From: Leptospiraceae bacterium | Lineage (GTDB): Bacteria > Spirochaetota > Leptospiria > Leptospirales > Leptospiraceae | Assembly: GCA_022402465.1 (NCBI GenBank) | Contig: JAKRSH010000043.1 | Location: 310,001-374,000, forward strand | Length of the DNA stretch: 64,000 nucleotides | Direction: 5' to 3' | In this document: positions 1-9,202 of the stretch, in pieces | How positions within the stretch are numbered: the first letter of the stretch is position 1 | How the letters are laid out: the number at the start of each line of letters is the position of its first letter | The notes under the pieces: model-generated | The model's input: the letters and a program-made list of their open reading frames with translations, nothing else | What the model was told of the DNA's origin: nothing | Database searches by the model: none | Translations under genes and position numbers: made by a program

Positions 1-884
1 TTAAAGATTTTCATTCAGAAAACTTTTATCTAGGTATGCGCCAACTTTCTTGGGGTTTCTTTAAGAAAACTATCCTGGCTGACCCAGTGGCAAATGTTGT
101 TGATATTATTTATGGCAATCCAGGTCAATATGATTGGACTATGATGTGGCTTGCTGCCTTTCTTCATGCGATTCAATTGTATTGTGATTTTTCAGGATAC
201 AGTGATATTGCAATTGGACTTGGTAGAATCTTAGGCTTTCATATTCCGAAAAACTTCAACAGACCATTCTTTGCAATCAATCTTTCTGATCTTTGGGCAA
301 GATGGCATATTTCATTATCGAGTTGGCTACGTGATTACGTTTATATATCGCTAGGTGGTAATAGAGTAAACCCTGCTCGTGGTTATTTCAATGTTTTCAT
401 CACTTTCTTTCTAAGTGGTTTGTGGCATGGAGCAGATTGGGCAGTTCTCGCTTGGGGAACCTTTCATTCAGTCTTGATAGTGATTGAAAGATATCTTTTC
501 TCCTTTAAGAAAATTAAGAAATTCATGGAATCCATACCTCAGTATATCATATGGATCTATCCATTCTTTATATTTACCTTTGCCTTATTTTTCTTTCGAG
601 CTAAGCCAACACAAGGTATGACGGGAATGGAAGTTGCCTTATTTATGATAGAAAGAGCGTTCTCATTCAACCAAGGTTTAACAATTAATCTAACACTACC
701 AATTTGGATTCTTTTGGGAGTTTTATTCTTGGTTGATCTTTTCCAAGAGAGAAAAGAAGATTTCTTTGAAAAATTCCATTCACATAGATTGTATTCTTGG
801 TTGCTCAGTGGATTCGTCTTAGGAATATGTTTTTTGATTTATTCCGTTTCCATATCCCAACCATTTGTATATTTTCAATTTTAA
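1..884 (+). CDS. MBOAT-family membrane O-acyltransferase (AlgI-like), 5' end outside window
   Basis: Multipass membrane enzyme of the MBOAT/AlgI family, which moves acyl groups (often acetyl) onto extracytoplasmic polysaccharides. The frame is open from base 3, upstream of the first ATG at 36, and the text before that ATG (KDFHSENFYLG) already fits the family, so the gene starts outside the window. Visible motifs are QLYCDFSGYSDIAIG, RWHISLSSWLRDYVYI and GLWHGAD, whose His (near codon 137 of the visible part) is the conserved catalytic residue. Hydrophobic segments continue to the C-terminus, which ends in an aromatic FQF like the second MBOAT protein at 34933-36345. The SGNH gene on the opposite strand at 954 may be a partner. 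The acceptor polymer is unknown. Confidence 0.9.
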   Translation, partial: KDFHSENFYLGMRQLSWGFFKKTILADPVANVVDIIYGNPGQYDWTMMWLAAFLHAIQLYCDFSGYSDIAIGLGRILGFHIPKNFNRPFFAINLSDLWARWHISLSSWLRDYVYISLGGNRVNPARGYFNVFITFFLSGLWHGADWAVLAWGTFHSVLIVIERYLFSFKKIKKFMESIPQYIIWIYPFFIFTFALFFFRAKPTQGMTGMEVALFMIERAFSFNQGLTINLTLPIWILLGVLFLVDLFQERKEDFFEKFHSHRLYSWLLSGFVLGICFLIYSVSISQPFVYFQF

Positions 885-953
885 CCTTTTTAGTTAAGTC
901 TAGAGTTATAATAAATATTAAGAAAATACCAAATATTTCTATAAATTAGATTT

Positions 954-1952
954 TCATTTTCTTAAAGTAATAATTATCTGATCAGCAATCAAGGAATGTG
1001 CTCTTGCATTCGGATGCCCGTCATCTAAAAGATAAAAATCCTGAGTGGAATCTTCTTTATACTTAGCAGTAAGATTCAAAACTTGAAAATCCAAGCTTCG
1101 AAAATATTGATCCATGTAATTTAAATAAACAGAACTATAATTAGGTGGTCCATTGGGATATTTCCAATCAGGAGTAAGAACAATTAGAATTGGAATTTTG
1201 TATTTTTTACTAAGTAAACTTATTTCTTGTAAGGCAATTAGCGTAGGATGCCTACTATCTGGCTCTTGAAAATTTTCTAATAAAGCATCTTTGTAATCAT
1301 TCCTATCTTTGGTATATTTGTTTGCTTCAAGTATTGATCGTAAAGCTATCAAAGAATAAATATTTTTACCTAACCAAAATTTGAACTTGTTAGATTTTTG
1401 AGAAGCATCATCAACAAAATCGGAACGAGAGAACATCCATACAATTTTAGAGGGCAAATTTAAATCATAGCTTTTAGATAATTTAATTTTATATTGGAGT
1501 ATATTTTTAATGTCTCTAGATCCTAACGAATCTGATGCTAGATTACGAACTATCCAATCATCTTTAGAAAGCAAATAGGGAAAGCTTTCCTTGTCACTTA
1601 TTCCCCAACCCATAGTTAATGAGTCACCGATAGCCCAAATGGATTTCTGTTTCAGCATATCTTCTTTCGATTTATCCGCAGTAATTCTCTCGCCATAGGA
1701 GTTGGTTGATAGTTTAAAATGAAAGCCTTGAGGATGGCGAATAACTGTATTTACATAGGGACATAGTAGAATAGCATTCAAAATCTCATCAAAGCAGTGG
1801 ACTTTTTTTTCTTGCACTTTATATTGGTAGATTGGAAACTTTTGCCAGAAGTATGGTATCCTTAGAGTCACTTCTATCAGAAAGAAGAAGGCTATAATTC
1901 CCCAAAAGACTGTTAGTATTCTCGGTATGTTTGATTTAGTTAATCTATTCAA
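954..1952 (-). CDS. Membrane-anchored SGNH/GDSL-type hydrolase
   Basis: Predicted SGNH-fold esterase or acyltransferase anchored by one N-terminal membrane helix (residues about 10-28), with the enzyme domain outside the membrane. Block I is GDSLTMGWG near residue 110 with the nucleophile Ser, and the C-terminal block V is DDGHPNARAHS with the Asp-x-x-His pair. The start is TTG: no in-frame ATG occurs before residue 99, and only this start includes the anchor; an AGG lies about 8 bases upstream. It converges on the MBOAT gene, and SGNH and MBOAT proteins commonly act together in polysaccharide O-acetylation. The substrate is not predictable here. Confidence 0.75.
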   Translation of the reverse strand: MNRLTKSNIPRILTVFWGIIAFFFLIEVTLRIPYFWQKFPIYQYKVQEKKVHCFDEILNAILLCPYVNTVIRHPQGFHFKLSTNSYGERITADKSKEDMLKQKSIWAIGDSLTMGWGISDKESFPYLLSKDDWIVRNLASDSLGSRDIKNILQYKIKLSKSYDLNLPSKIVWMFSRSDFVDDASQKSNKFKFWLGKNIYSLIALRSILEANKYTKDRNDYKDALLENFQEPDSRHPTLIALQEISLLSKKYKIPILIVLTPDWKYPNGPPNYSSVYLNYMDQYFRSLDFQVLNLTAKYKEDSTQDFYLLDDGHPNARAHSLIADQIIITLRK

Positions 1953-2142
1953 AATGTACGCCTAATTTTTAACAATACCTAAGGATTCTTTCTTGGAATG
2001 CATCCTAGTGTCTACCTCCAATCATACTTTTAGATTCTAAATTAAGTCAACAATATGTTTTTTTATCGAATTCTATGGAATAAATATTTATATAAATTAA
2101 TATTTGACCCTTGTTATTCATTAGAAACAATAAGCAAAAATC

Positions 2143-5100
2143 ATGAATGGTACATGCAAAAAAGCTTTAACTTCTACTTTATTACTTTTCTTTTTATTCG
2201 TGTTATACAATTGCGAATCCAAGGCTGATCCTGCTCCTCTTGCGAAAAATGGAGTTTTAGATCTACGCATTACTCCTTTCGAAACCCAAGATTTAATTCC
2301 TTTAAATGGAAAATGGGAATTCTATTGGAATAAATTTATCCCTGTTGACAATCCTAATCAAGAGGAAATCACCTCCTTTCAAAATATACCTAGCTCTTGG
2401 AATTCATACAAAGATAATAACAATCAATATTATACTCGTCATGGCTTTGCTTCCTATAGATTAAAACTACTATTACCACCTAATACTATACAAAAGAATT
2501 TGAATATTAAGATTCCTGAAATCGCTTCTGCGTACAAAATGTATATAAATGGGGAATTAGTCATTGAACAAGGTGAAATTTCAGAAATCTATAGAAATAC
2601 CCGTGCAAGAATAAAACCAAGAATCCTTGGAATTATTGGAAAAGAAAGTCAAGAAATTATCTTCCATATTTCCAATTATGCTTATAATGATGGTGGCTTT
2701 TGGAGTCCTATAGAAATAGGATTTGAAGAGCAGGTTCAAAGAGAGCAGTTTCTCTCTAGTAGCAAAGAAGTTTTTCTTTTTGGATCAATTATGATAATGT
2801 GTTTATATCATATTGGATTCTATTTCTTCCGAAGATCTGAAAAATCAATTCTCTATTTTAGTATATTTTGTTTTTTAATTGCAGTTCGTACAATTGTAAC
2901 TGGCAATCGTGTATTTTTGGAATTCTTTCCATATATTTCCTGGGAGAATTTTTATCGTCTAGAATATCTTTCATTTTATGCAGCTCCTGCTCCTTTCTTT
3001 ATGTTTGTTAGAAGTTTATATAAAGAAATAATGAATCGCCATATTAGCAGGTTCTATGTATTGATTTCTTTAGCCTTTGTTCCTACTGTTTTCTTCCCAG
3101 TTAATTTTTTTACTAAGACTGTTCGATATTTTCAGATCATAACTCTTTTTGGAGTTTTATATATTCTCTGGATTATAATTAAGGCAACCTATAAGAAATA
3201 CCATGGAGCAAGAATGTTTTTGTTTGGTTGGATTATTCTTGCAGCTTCTGTGAGTTATGATATTACTATAGATATATTAAATATTCGCTCCGTATATATT
3301 TCGGCTTATGGATTTATAGCTTTTATCTTTTCGCAATCTTTGATCTTATCAAGCAAGTTTTCTAAAGCATTTAAAGCATCAGAGGATCTCTCAGATGAAC
3401 TTTCCAATTATAAAACAAATCTTGAGAAAATCATTAGTGAACGTATCAAAGATATTTCATTTCTCAATTCCTTAAATAAAGAAGTAAACTCAGCCTTTGA
3501 TTTAAATTCAATATTGAAAAATGTTTATAATTATGTGAGAGAAGAATTTGGTATCGAATCTGTATGGATGCTATCTGTAGAAAAGAATGAAAATCTTCTT
3601 AGGACTACGCAATGGGTTGGTTTTGAATTTTTAACCGCAGAGCAAAAGAAAGTTTTCCATGAATTAACCATTCCTTTAATTCCAGAAAGTGGAACTTTGT
3701 TTAGAACATTCAACAAAAAGAAAATTTTTTATTTACCTAGAATCAATAGAGAAAATACCCAAGGTCTAGATAAAGTAATCATTGAACTCTTGAATTTAGA
3801 TTCCTTACTTCAGATTCCTCTTGTCTTGCAAGGGGAAGTTGTAGCAGTTCTTTGTGCAACTTCCTACGATGATGCACTTCGCCTAACTAAACAAGAAATA
3901 TCGATTCTTTCATCCATTGCAGATCAGATTGCAGGAGCTGTTAATAATTCCTTACTGCTACAGAAAACTTTAGAAGCGAAGAAAGAAGCAGAGATTGCGA
4001 GTCGAGAAGCTGAGAAACTCGCAGAAATCTCAAAAGAAATTTCCTCAGATACCAATCTAGAAAAGGTTTTTGATAAGATTGCCGATTATTTAAAATCTGA
4101 ATTCAATTTAAACTATCACTGGTTGCTCTTGGTGGATAGTAAATCAAATGAATTGTATACTAGAATTTTTAATGATAATGGTTTTACCGCAAATAATATA
4201 AGGGAGAAGTATTTGAAAATACGTATCCCTATTGTAAGTGAATCAGGATCTCTCTTTGCGACCTTCACAAGAAAGAAACCATTCTTTCTGCCTAAAATAC
4301 CAACTAAAGGAATTACAGGTTATGATAAAACAATCATTGAAGATATGGCACTGAAATCTCTTCTGCAAATACCAATTATCATAAAGGATAAGGTTGAAGG
4401 AATCTTAACAATGACTAACTTCAATGATAATGTAAAATTATCTGGTAAGGAATTGAAGCGCGTGTTACGTTTTGCATCCCAGATTGGTGGTGCAATTTAT
4501 GGTTCCGATCTACTAAATGTTGCGGAAAGTGAAAGAAAAAAATCTAACGAACTTCTAATGAACATACTTCCAAAAGATGTTGCTGATGAACTTAAAGAGA
4601 CTGGTCAAGTGAATCCAGTTCAATATGAGTCAGCTACAATCTTGTTTACCGACTTTAAAGGTTTCACTCAAATTGCGGAGCAAATGACTCCCAATGAATT
4701 GATAGCACAACTTGATGGAGCATTTCTTCAATTTGATGAAATTTCTGAAAGATTCAACCTAGAGAAATTAAAAACAATAGGTGATTCTTATATGTGTGCT
4801 GGCGGAATTCCTATTTCGAATACGTCTCATCCGTTTGATGTATGTTTGGCGGCATTGGAGATTCGTTCTTTCATGGACCAAGTCAAATTTATGCGTAATA
4901 AATTAGGCTTACCTACTTGGGAATTACGAATTGGGATTCATACAGGTTCGGTTATAGCGGGCGTTATAGGAAAGAAAAAATTTGCATATGATATCTGGGG
5001 CGATACTGTAAATATTGCTTCGCGAATGGAAACTGCTGGAGAAGTTGGTAGGATCAATATTTCTGAGGCTACTTATAATTTAGTTAATGAGGTCTTTGAA

Positions 5101-5238
5101 TGCATTCCTAGGGGAAGTGTGAAGGTAAAGAATAAGGGTGAAATGGGAATGTATTTCCTAGAGGGATTGAAACCCAAATATTCTGTGAAAGGCGAAGGTA
5201 GAATTCCAAATAAAGAATTCTACCTTAACATAATATAG
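2143..5238 (+). CDS. 7TM-DISM / GAF-GAF / class III adenylate cyclase
   Basis: Sensor cyclase predicted to make cAMP at the inner membrane. Order of parts: signal peptide ending LYNC (Cys24, spirochaetal lipobox), extracytoplasmic DISM jelly-roll-like domain (about 40-195), seven membrane helices (about 205-405), a short coiled coil, two GAF domains (about 450-600 and 640-790), and a class III cyclase domain (about 825-1010). The metal-binding Asp residues lie in LFTDFKGFT and KTIGDSYM. The Lys of EKLKTIGD and the Asp of YDIWGDTVN are the adenine-selecting pair, and VNIASRME gives the transition-state Asn and Arg, so adenylate rather than guanylate cyclase is inferred. The two GAF domains are similar to each other, which suggests duplication. 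No clear ribosome site precedes the ATG. Confidence 0.9.
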   Translation: MNGTCKKALTSTLLLFFLFVLYNCESKADPAPLAKNGVLDLRITPFETQDLIPLNGKWEFYWNKFIPVDNPNQEEITSFQNIPSSWNSYKDNNNQYYTRHGFASYRLKLLLPPNTIQKNLNIKIPEIASAYKMYINGELVIEQGEISEIYRNTRARIKPRILGIIGKESQEIIFHISNYAYNDGGFWSPIEIGFEEQVQREQFLSSSKEVFLFGSIMIMCLYHIGFYFFRRSEKSILYFSIFCFLIAVRTIVTGNRVFLEFFPYISWENFYRLEYLSFYAAPAPFFMFVRSLYKEIMNRHISRFYVLISLAFVPTVFFPVNFFTKTVRYFQIITLFGVLYILWIIIKATYKKYHGARMFLFGWIILAASVSYDITIDILNIRSVYISAYGFIAFIFSQSLILSSKFSKAFKASEDLSDELSNYKTNLEKIISERIKDISFLNSLNKEVNSAFDLNSILKNVYNYVREEFGIESVWMLSVEKNENLLRTTQWVGFEFLTAEQKKVFHELTIPLIPESGTLFRTFNKKKIFYLPRINRENTQGLDKVIIELLNLDSLLQIPLVLQGEVVAVLCATSYDDALRLTKQEISILSSIADQIAGAVNNSLLLQKTLEAKKEAEIASREAEKLAEISKEISSDTNLEKVFDKIADYLKSEFNLNYHWLLLVDSKSNELYTRIFNDNGFTANNIREKYLKIRIPIVSESGSLFATFTRKKPFFLPKIPTKGITGYDKTIIEDMALKSLLQIPIIIKDKVEGILTMTNFNDNVKLSGKELKRVLRFASQIGGAIYGSDLLNVAESERKKSNELLMNILPKDVADELKETGQVNPVQYESATILFTDFKGFTQIAEQMTPNELIAQLDGAFLQFDEISERFNLEKLKTIGDSYMCAGGIPISNTSHPFDVCLAALEIRSFMDQVKFMRNKLGLPTWELRIGIHTGSVIAGVIGKKKFAYDIWGDTVNIASRMETAGEVGRINISEATYNLVNEVFECIPRGSVKVKNKGEMGMYFLEGLKPKYSVKGEGRIPNKEFYLNII

Positions 5239-5246
5239 AAAAAGTA

Positions 5247-5837
5247 TTACTCGAAGTTTACCTTAGGCGCTGTCTTAATTTCACTTTCATTTTCGACAGT
5301 AAAGCTTGGTTTAGTTTGATATCCAAACATTTTTGCTGTAAGCACTTCTGGGAATTGTCGTATCATAGTATTAAAAGCTTGGACGGCTTGTATATGCCTA
5401 TTTCTTGCAACTGTGATTCGATTTTCAGTACCTTCCAATTGAGCTTGAAGATCGGCAAATCTTGCGTCTGATTTTAAGTTTGGATAGTTCTCTTGGACAA
5501 CCATCAATCTTGACAAGAATCCACCCAGCTCACCTTGTGCCTTTTGGAATTTACCTAAGGCTTCTGGATTGTTCATCATTTCAGGTGTCATCTGCATAGA
5601 GCCAACTCTAGATCTTGCTTCTGTTACCTTCACAAGTATGTCTTCTTCTTTGTTGGCATAGCCTTTCACTACTTGAACAAGATTCGGGATCAAATCTGCT
5701 CTTCTTTGGTATTGGTTCAAAACTTCAGCAGCAGATGCGTTCACCTGCTCATCTAGAACTTGAATCTGATTGTACCCACAATTCATTAGGAAGCTTAAGG
5801 CAATGAGGAAAGGTAGATGATAAAATTTTTGATTCAT
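5247..5837 (-). CDS. LemA family lipoprotein
   Basis: LemA-family protein: a short N-terminal membrane region followed by a helical bundle facing the cytoplasm or periplasm. Family motifs are YQRRADLIPNLVQVVKGY and the FNTMIRQFPE segment near the C-terminus. The frame is open further upstream to a TTG, but the ATG at 5837 gives a clean signal sequence ending LMNC (Cys20), a spirochaetal lipobox, so I prefer a 196-residue product. It lies 58 bases downstream of the porin gene on the same strand and may be read from that operon. The exact role of LemA proteins is not established. Confidence 0.85.
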   Translation of the reverse strand: MNQKFYHLPFLIALSFLMNCGYNQIQVLDEQVNASAAEVLNQYQRRADLIPNLVQVVKGYANKEEDILVKVTEARSRVGSMQMTPEMMNNPEALGKFQKAQGELGGFLSRLMVVQENYPNLKSDARFADLQAQLEGTENRITVARNRHIQAVQAFNTMIRQFPEVLTAKMFGYQTKPSFTVENESEIKTAPKVNFE

Positions 5838-5895
5838 ACACACTATAGACTTTTTTAAAAAGCAAGATTCAAGCAAAATTTCCAAATTTTTGGAA

Positions 5896-7785
5896 CTACA
5901 TTGCTACATTCACCATGAAATAACTCATATAGGCATCTGGCTTAAAAGTATATCGGTTGGAAGGATTGGGGTTGTTGATATCTGTCCTTACATTTCGAAT
6001 AGAATCTCCAGCTTTTAGATACCCAGCACCTAACCAAACTGAGACACCTTCCACCCAATGGTAAACCCATGCCAAATTAACCTCATTGTAAATTCCAGAC
6101 CCCAAATAGGTATTGTTCGAAAAAGAATTTCCACTGCAATTTTCGGTGGAAGTAGAAGCAGCATTCCCATTCACACTGCAACTTCCGAGAGCACCAGTCT
6201 TTGGATCTCCTGAGATACTATACCAAGCATCTTGTCTAATTGCTTTTCGATGAATGAATCCGCTTAAAATAAAACTTCCCCATGCATCCGATTTATAAGA
6301 AATATTTAGATTATAAGATTTTAAATTTTTCAAGCCAATGTTTTCAGAAAGTCCAGCTACTGAATCAAAGTATGGAAAAATTCCAAACCTAGGATTGGGA
6401 AGAAGCTGAAAAGTTGAAACAGACCCATCTCTTCGGTTGGGATCGCCAGTAGAGTAGCTATACTGAACACCTATCCTAGTCTTTTCTTCAAAAGTATATC
6501 CTGTTTGAAATACATGAAGTTGACCTGTATATTTATTTCTCTCTGAATAATTACTCTTACCTGTGATTGGGTCTCTCGCTTGGTCCCAAGATGCATACAA
6601 TCTTTCACCTGTGAATCCAGCTTGAAAAGCAGACTCTATAGTCCAATCCCAACTCTTGTTGGTAGGCAAAAAATTTCCAGCCGTACGATTTGTAATTCTA
6701 GTACCAGCAGTAATTACTTGATCATTTTGTCTAGATCTGTTAGGTGAGAAAAAATCTTGATCTCTGACTATTTCACCTGGAAATCCTGGAGTTTTTGGAA
6801 TCCACTTTTTCAATACACCGAAAGCATAAAGATCAATTAAAAAATCAGTAAATTTAAAAGTATTATAATTACCTACTAAATATGAATCATCAATGCTCCC
6901 ATTTTGACGTCCATTTGCTGTTAGAACACCATTAGGTCCGTTAGCCGAGGCTGTCATTTTTGCACCAAATAGATGGCTATCAAAAGATTTTGATTCATAA
7001 GCAATTCGCATGCCATCGAATGAAAGACCATTTGTATTCCAATTCGCTCCTCCTATCATTCTCTGATCACCAAAAGCAAACACCTGTCTTCCGATAATCG
7101 CTTTTACAGGAAAATTTGGATACTTCAATATAAAAAATGCCTCTCTTATATCAGTTGCATTCGGAATTGTTTGTGGATTAACTTGGGTAGGACTAACTTC
7201 ATTTCCTGAATTTGTAAAAAAGAATCTTCTGTCACCAGAACCTGCTGGAGTAGACCCTCCCCAAACTCGTGCATCTTGGATTGTGAACTTCATACTAAGA
7301 TAGGGATTGGGATCTAATATGAAGAACAATTGAGATGCTTGCAAGGCACGGTTTTGGTAATCATCTGTTCTAGAGTTAAAATCTAAATTACTTCTACCTT
7401 CTAATCTTGGTCTCAGCCAAAATCCTACTCTAAGAATATCATTTACCCAAAGTTTTTTACTTTCTCTCAATTCCTTGGCATGCTCAGGATCTAAAAACAT
7501 AGAACGCGTGAAGTCTGCTGATAAGCCATTCTCTTTCATAGGAGAAACATAAGACTCCTGATGTTGATCTGCATCAGAAGTTTTAATATTATTTTCTTTC
7601 TTCAAACGAGCCAGAGACTTCTCTGTATCATCGATCTTTTTCTTTTCATTCTTAAGATCCTCTTCAATACTTCTAATTCTGTTCTCCAAGTCCTTATCTT
7701 CCTTCTTAGATACAGGATCATTGCCTTGAGCAAATAAGAAATAACTAGAGTATAGTATACAGAAAATAATAGTAAGTTTTTTCAT
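5896..7785 (-). CDS. Outer-membrane porin, alginate-export-like beta-barrel
   Basis: Predicted outer-membrane beta-barrel of 629 residues. It has a signal peptide ending near FAQG, a charged coiled coil at about 30-70 (RIRSIEEDLKNEKKKI region), then a long stretch of alternating hydrophobic strands. The central part (for example DIREAFFILKYPNFPVKAIIGRQ and GGANWNTNGLSFDGMRI) resembles the alginate_exp porin family. The coiled coil could anchor the barrel to peptidoglycan or form a trimer stalk. It starts 9 bases after sbtB with an AAGG ribosome site, so it looks like the outer-membrane member of the bicarbonate operon. The substrate is inferred from context only. Confidence 0.75.
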   Translation of the reverse strand: MKKLTIIFCILYSSYFLFAQGNDPVSKKEDKDLENRIRSIEEDLKNEKKKIDDTEKSLARLKKENNIKTSDADQHQESYVSPMKENGLSADFTRSMFLDPEHAKELRESKKLWVNDILRVGFWLRPRLEGRSNLDFNSRTDDYQNRALQASQLFFILDPNPYLSMKFTIQDARVWGGSTPAGSGDRRFFFTNSGNEVSPTQVNPQTIPNATDIREAFFILKYPNFPVKAIIGRQVFAFGDQRMIGGANWNTNGLSFDGMRIAYESKSFDSHLFGAKMTASANGPNGVLTANGRQNGSIDDSYLVGNYNTFKFTDFLIDLYAFGVLKKWIPKTPGFPGEIVRDQDFFSPNRSRQNDQVITAGTRITNRTAGNFLPTNKSWDWTIESAFQAGFTGERLYASWDQARDPITGKSNYSERNKYTGQLHVFQTGYTFEEKTRIGVQYSYSTGDPNRRDGSVSTFQLLPNPRFGIFPYFDSVAGLSENIGLKNLKSYNLNISYKSDAWGSFILSGFIHRKAIRQDAWYSISGDPKTGALGSCSVNGNAASTSTENCSGNSFSNNTYLGSGIYNEVNLAWVYHWVEGVSVWLGAGYLKAGDSIRNVRTDINNPNPSNRYTFKPDAYMSYFMVNVAM

Positions 7786-7794
7786 TTTACGACC

Positions 7795-8094
7795 TTATAA
7801 ACTTGCTTTGTCCCAAGCTTCAATATCCTGAAGGAAATACGTTCCTCCAAATGATTCAAGAATAGGTTCCATAGTTTCAATTATTTCATGAATCTTTTTT
7901 TCATTGCTTACTACAATAATAAAAGTATTAGAAAGTATGGTTAAGACATTTTCTGCTGATTTCGATCCTAGAATGCCTTTACCCATAATATCCTTGAACA
8001 CAGTGTAATTAGCATCTAGTTTATCAAGAATTTCTAATGTTTTTTCCAAAACCACATTTGCCACTATAAGATCTAATTTTTTTGCTTTTAACAT
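7795..8094 (-). CDS. sbtB: PII-like regulator of SbtA (SbtB-like)
   Basis: Small protein of 99 residues with a ferredoxin-like beta-alpha-beta pattern expected for PII-like proteins: KLDLIVANVVLEKTLEILDKL, then a loop rich in Gly and Lys (DIMGKGILGSK), then NTFIIVVSNEKKIHEIIETM. It follows sbtA by 10 bases with a good AAGGAG site. In cyanobacteria SbtB binds adenine nucleotides and gates SbtA. The C-terminal Cys-containing loop of many cyanobacterial SbtB proteins is absent here. The assignment depends mainly on fold pattern and position beside sbtA. Confidence 0.75.
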   Translation of the reverse strand: MLKAKKLDLIVANVVLEKTLEILDKLDANYTVFKDIMGKGILGSKSAENVLTILSNTFIIVVSNEKKIHEIIETMEPILESFGGTYFLQDIEAWDKASL

Positions 8095-8104
8095 ATAATA
8101 CTCC

Positions 8105-9082
8105 TTATACGATATATGATAAGATATAATAATATAGAGGTATCCCTACTATAATATTGAACGGAAATACAATCGAGAGAGCCACGGTTAGATAGATACT
8201 CGGATTTGCTTGGGGGATAGACATTCTCATTGCAGCAGGAACTGCTATATAGGAAGCTGAGGCACATAAAACTGTAAACATCAAACCATCACCTAAAGGC
8301 ATTTGCAATACTTTAACTAATATTATAGCAATGATAGCATTTATAGTTATTAAGAAGAAACTGATGAATACAAGAAAAATTCCTACATTTTTAATCTCTT
8401 TGAAACGCTTGGCTGCAGATATTCCCATATCTAAAAGAAAGAAAGTTAGAAATCCCTTAAATAGCTCTTCGGTAAAAGGTTTCTCCGCCTTCCAGCCTGC
8501 TTCACCAGTAATATATCCGACTACTAGTGCACCCAGAATTAAGAAAACTGACTCTCCAAGAAACGCTTCATGCAAGAGTTCTCTCCATGAAAATGTATCA
8601 GGTCTATCTGTATCCTTGTGACGCCTCTTCAGGCGATCTAAGAATACTGCTACTACAATAGCTGGTGACTCCATTAAAGCCATACCTGCTACTATAAAAC
8701 CACCATAGGTAATTCCAATATTGTGAAGGAAAGAACCAGCAGTTACAAAAGTTACGGCAGATATAGACCCAAAGGATCCAGCTAGGGCTGCTGAATTGTG
8801 TACATCTAATTTCATTCTAAAGAAATAAAATGAATAAAAGGGCACAATTACTGCCATGACCATACAGGCAAGTAGAGTTATTAAACTATTTTGTGTGAAT
8901 CCTGTAATGTTTAGTTCATGACCTCCTTTAAAGCCGATCGAGAATAAAAGATACATGGAAAAGAATTTAGAAAGTTGATCTGGAATGTGCAGATTCGATT
9001 TAACAAATATGGCAAGCATCCCAAGAAAAAAAAACAGAACTGGTGGATTTAGAAAATTTTCTAAAATCACTTTAATATCCAT
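8105..9082 (-). CDS. sbtA: Sodium-dependent bicarbonate transporter SbtA
   Basis: Inner-membrane transporter of 325 residues with about ten hydrophobic helices, matching the SbtA family (formerly DUF897), which takes up bicarbonate with sodium. Recognisable stretches are NPPVLFFFLGMLA, the YLLFSIGFKGGHEL segment after helix 2, and its inverted-repeat counterpart FLLDMGISAAKRFKE. A central hydrophilic loop (LKRRHKDTDRPD) separates the two halves. A strong AGGAGG site precedes the ATG. It is the first gene of sbtA-sbtB-porin, with a consensus-like promoter at 9107-9135 and a divergent AraC-type sensor gene next door. In a heterotroph it probably feeds carboxylases. Confidence 0.88.
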   Translation of the reverse strand: MDIKVILENFLNPPVLFFFLGMLAIFVKSNLHIPDQLSKFFSMYLLFSIGFKGGHELNITGFTQNSLITLLACMVMAVIVPFYSFYFFRMKLDVHNSAALAGSFGSISAVTFVTAGSFLHNIGITYGGFIVAGMALMESPAIVVAVFLDRLKRRHKDTDRPDTFSWRELLHEAFLGESVFLILGALVVGYITGEAGWKAEKPFTEELFKGFLTFFLLDMGISAAKRFKEIKNVGIFLVFISFFLITINAIIAIILVKVLQMPLGDGLMFTVLCASASYIAVPAAMRMSIPQANPSIYLTVALSIVFPFNIIVGIPLYYYILSYIV

Positions 9083-9106
9083 ATTTTCCTCCTATGGTAT
9101 CTATGA

Positions 9107-9135
9107 ATTATACTCAACATATCGATTTGAGTCGA
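9107..9135 (-). promoter_or_regulatory. Sigma-70 type promoter of the sbtA operon with overlapping inverted repeat
   Basis: On the minus strand a perfect TATAAT (9107-9112) is separated by 17 bases from TCGACT (9130-9135), a 4/6 match to the -35 consensus. The 5-bp inverted repeat CTCAA/TTGAG (9113-9117 and 9127-9131) fills the spacer, so a bound regulator would cover the promoter. The divergently encoded AraC-type protein is the obvious candidate, which is inference. Confidence 0.55.
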
Positions 9136-9202
9136 CCTGACTTAGAAACCTGCACCTTTTTTTTACTACCTAAATAGCTAAATCAAAGAAACCTGGAGAA
9201 GT

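Noticed and set aside
885-953. AAATATT/AATATTT inverted repeat between the first two genes as a terminator
   Set aside because: It is short, all A/T and without a T-run; it would occur by chance in such AT-rich sequence.
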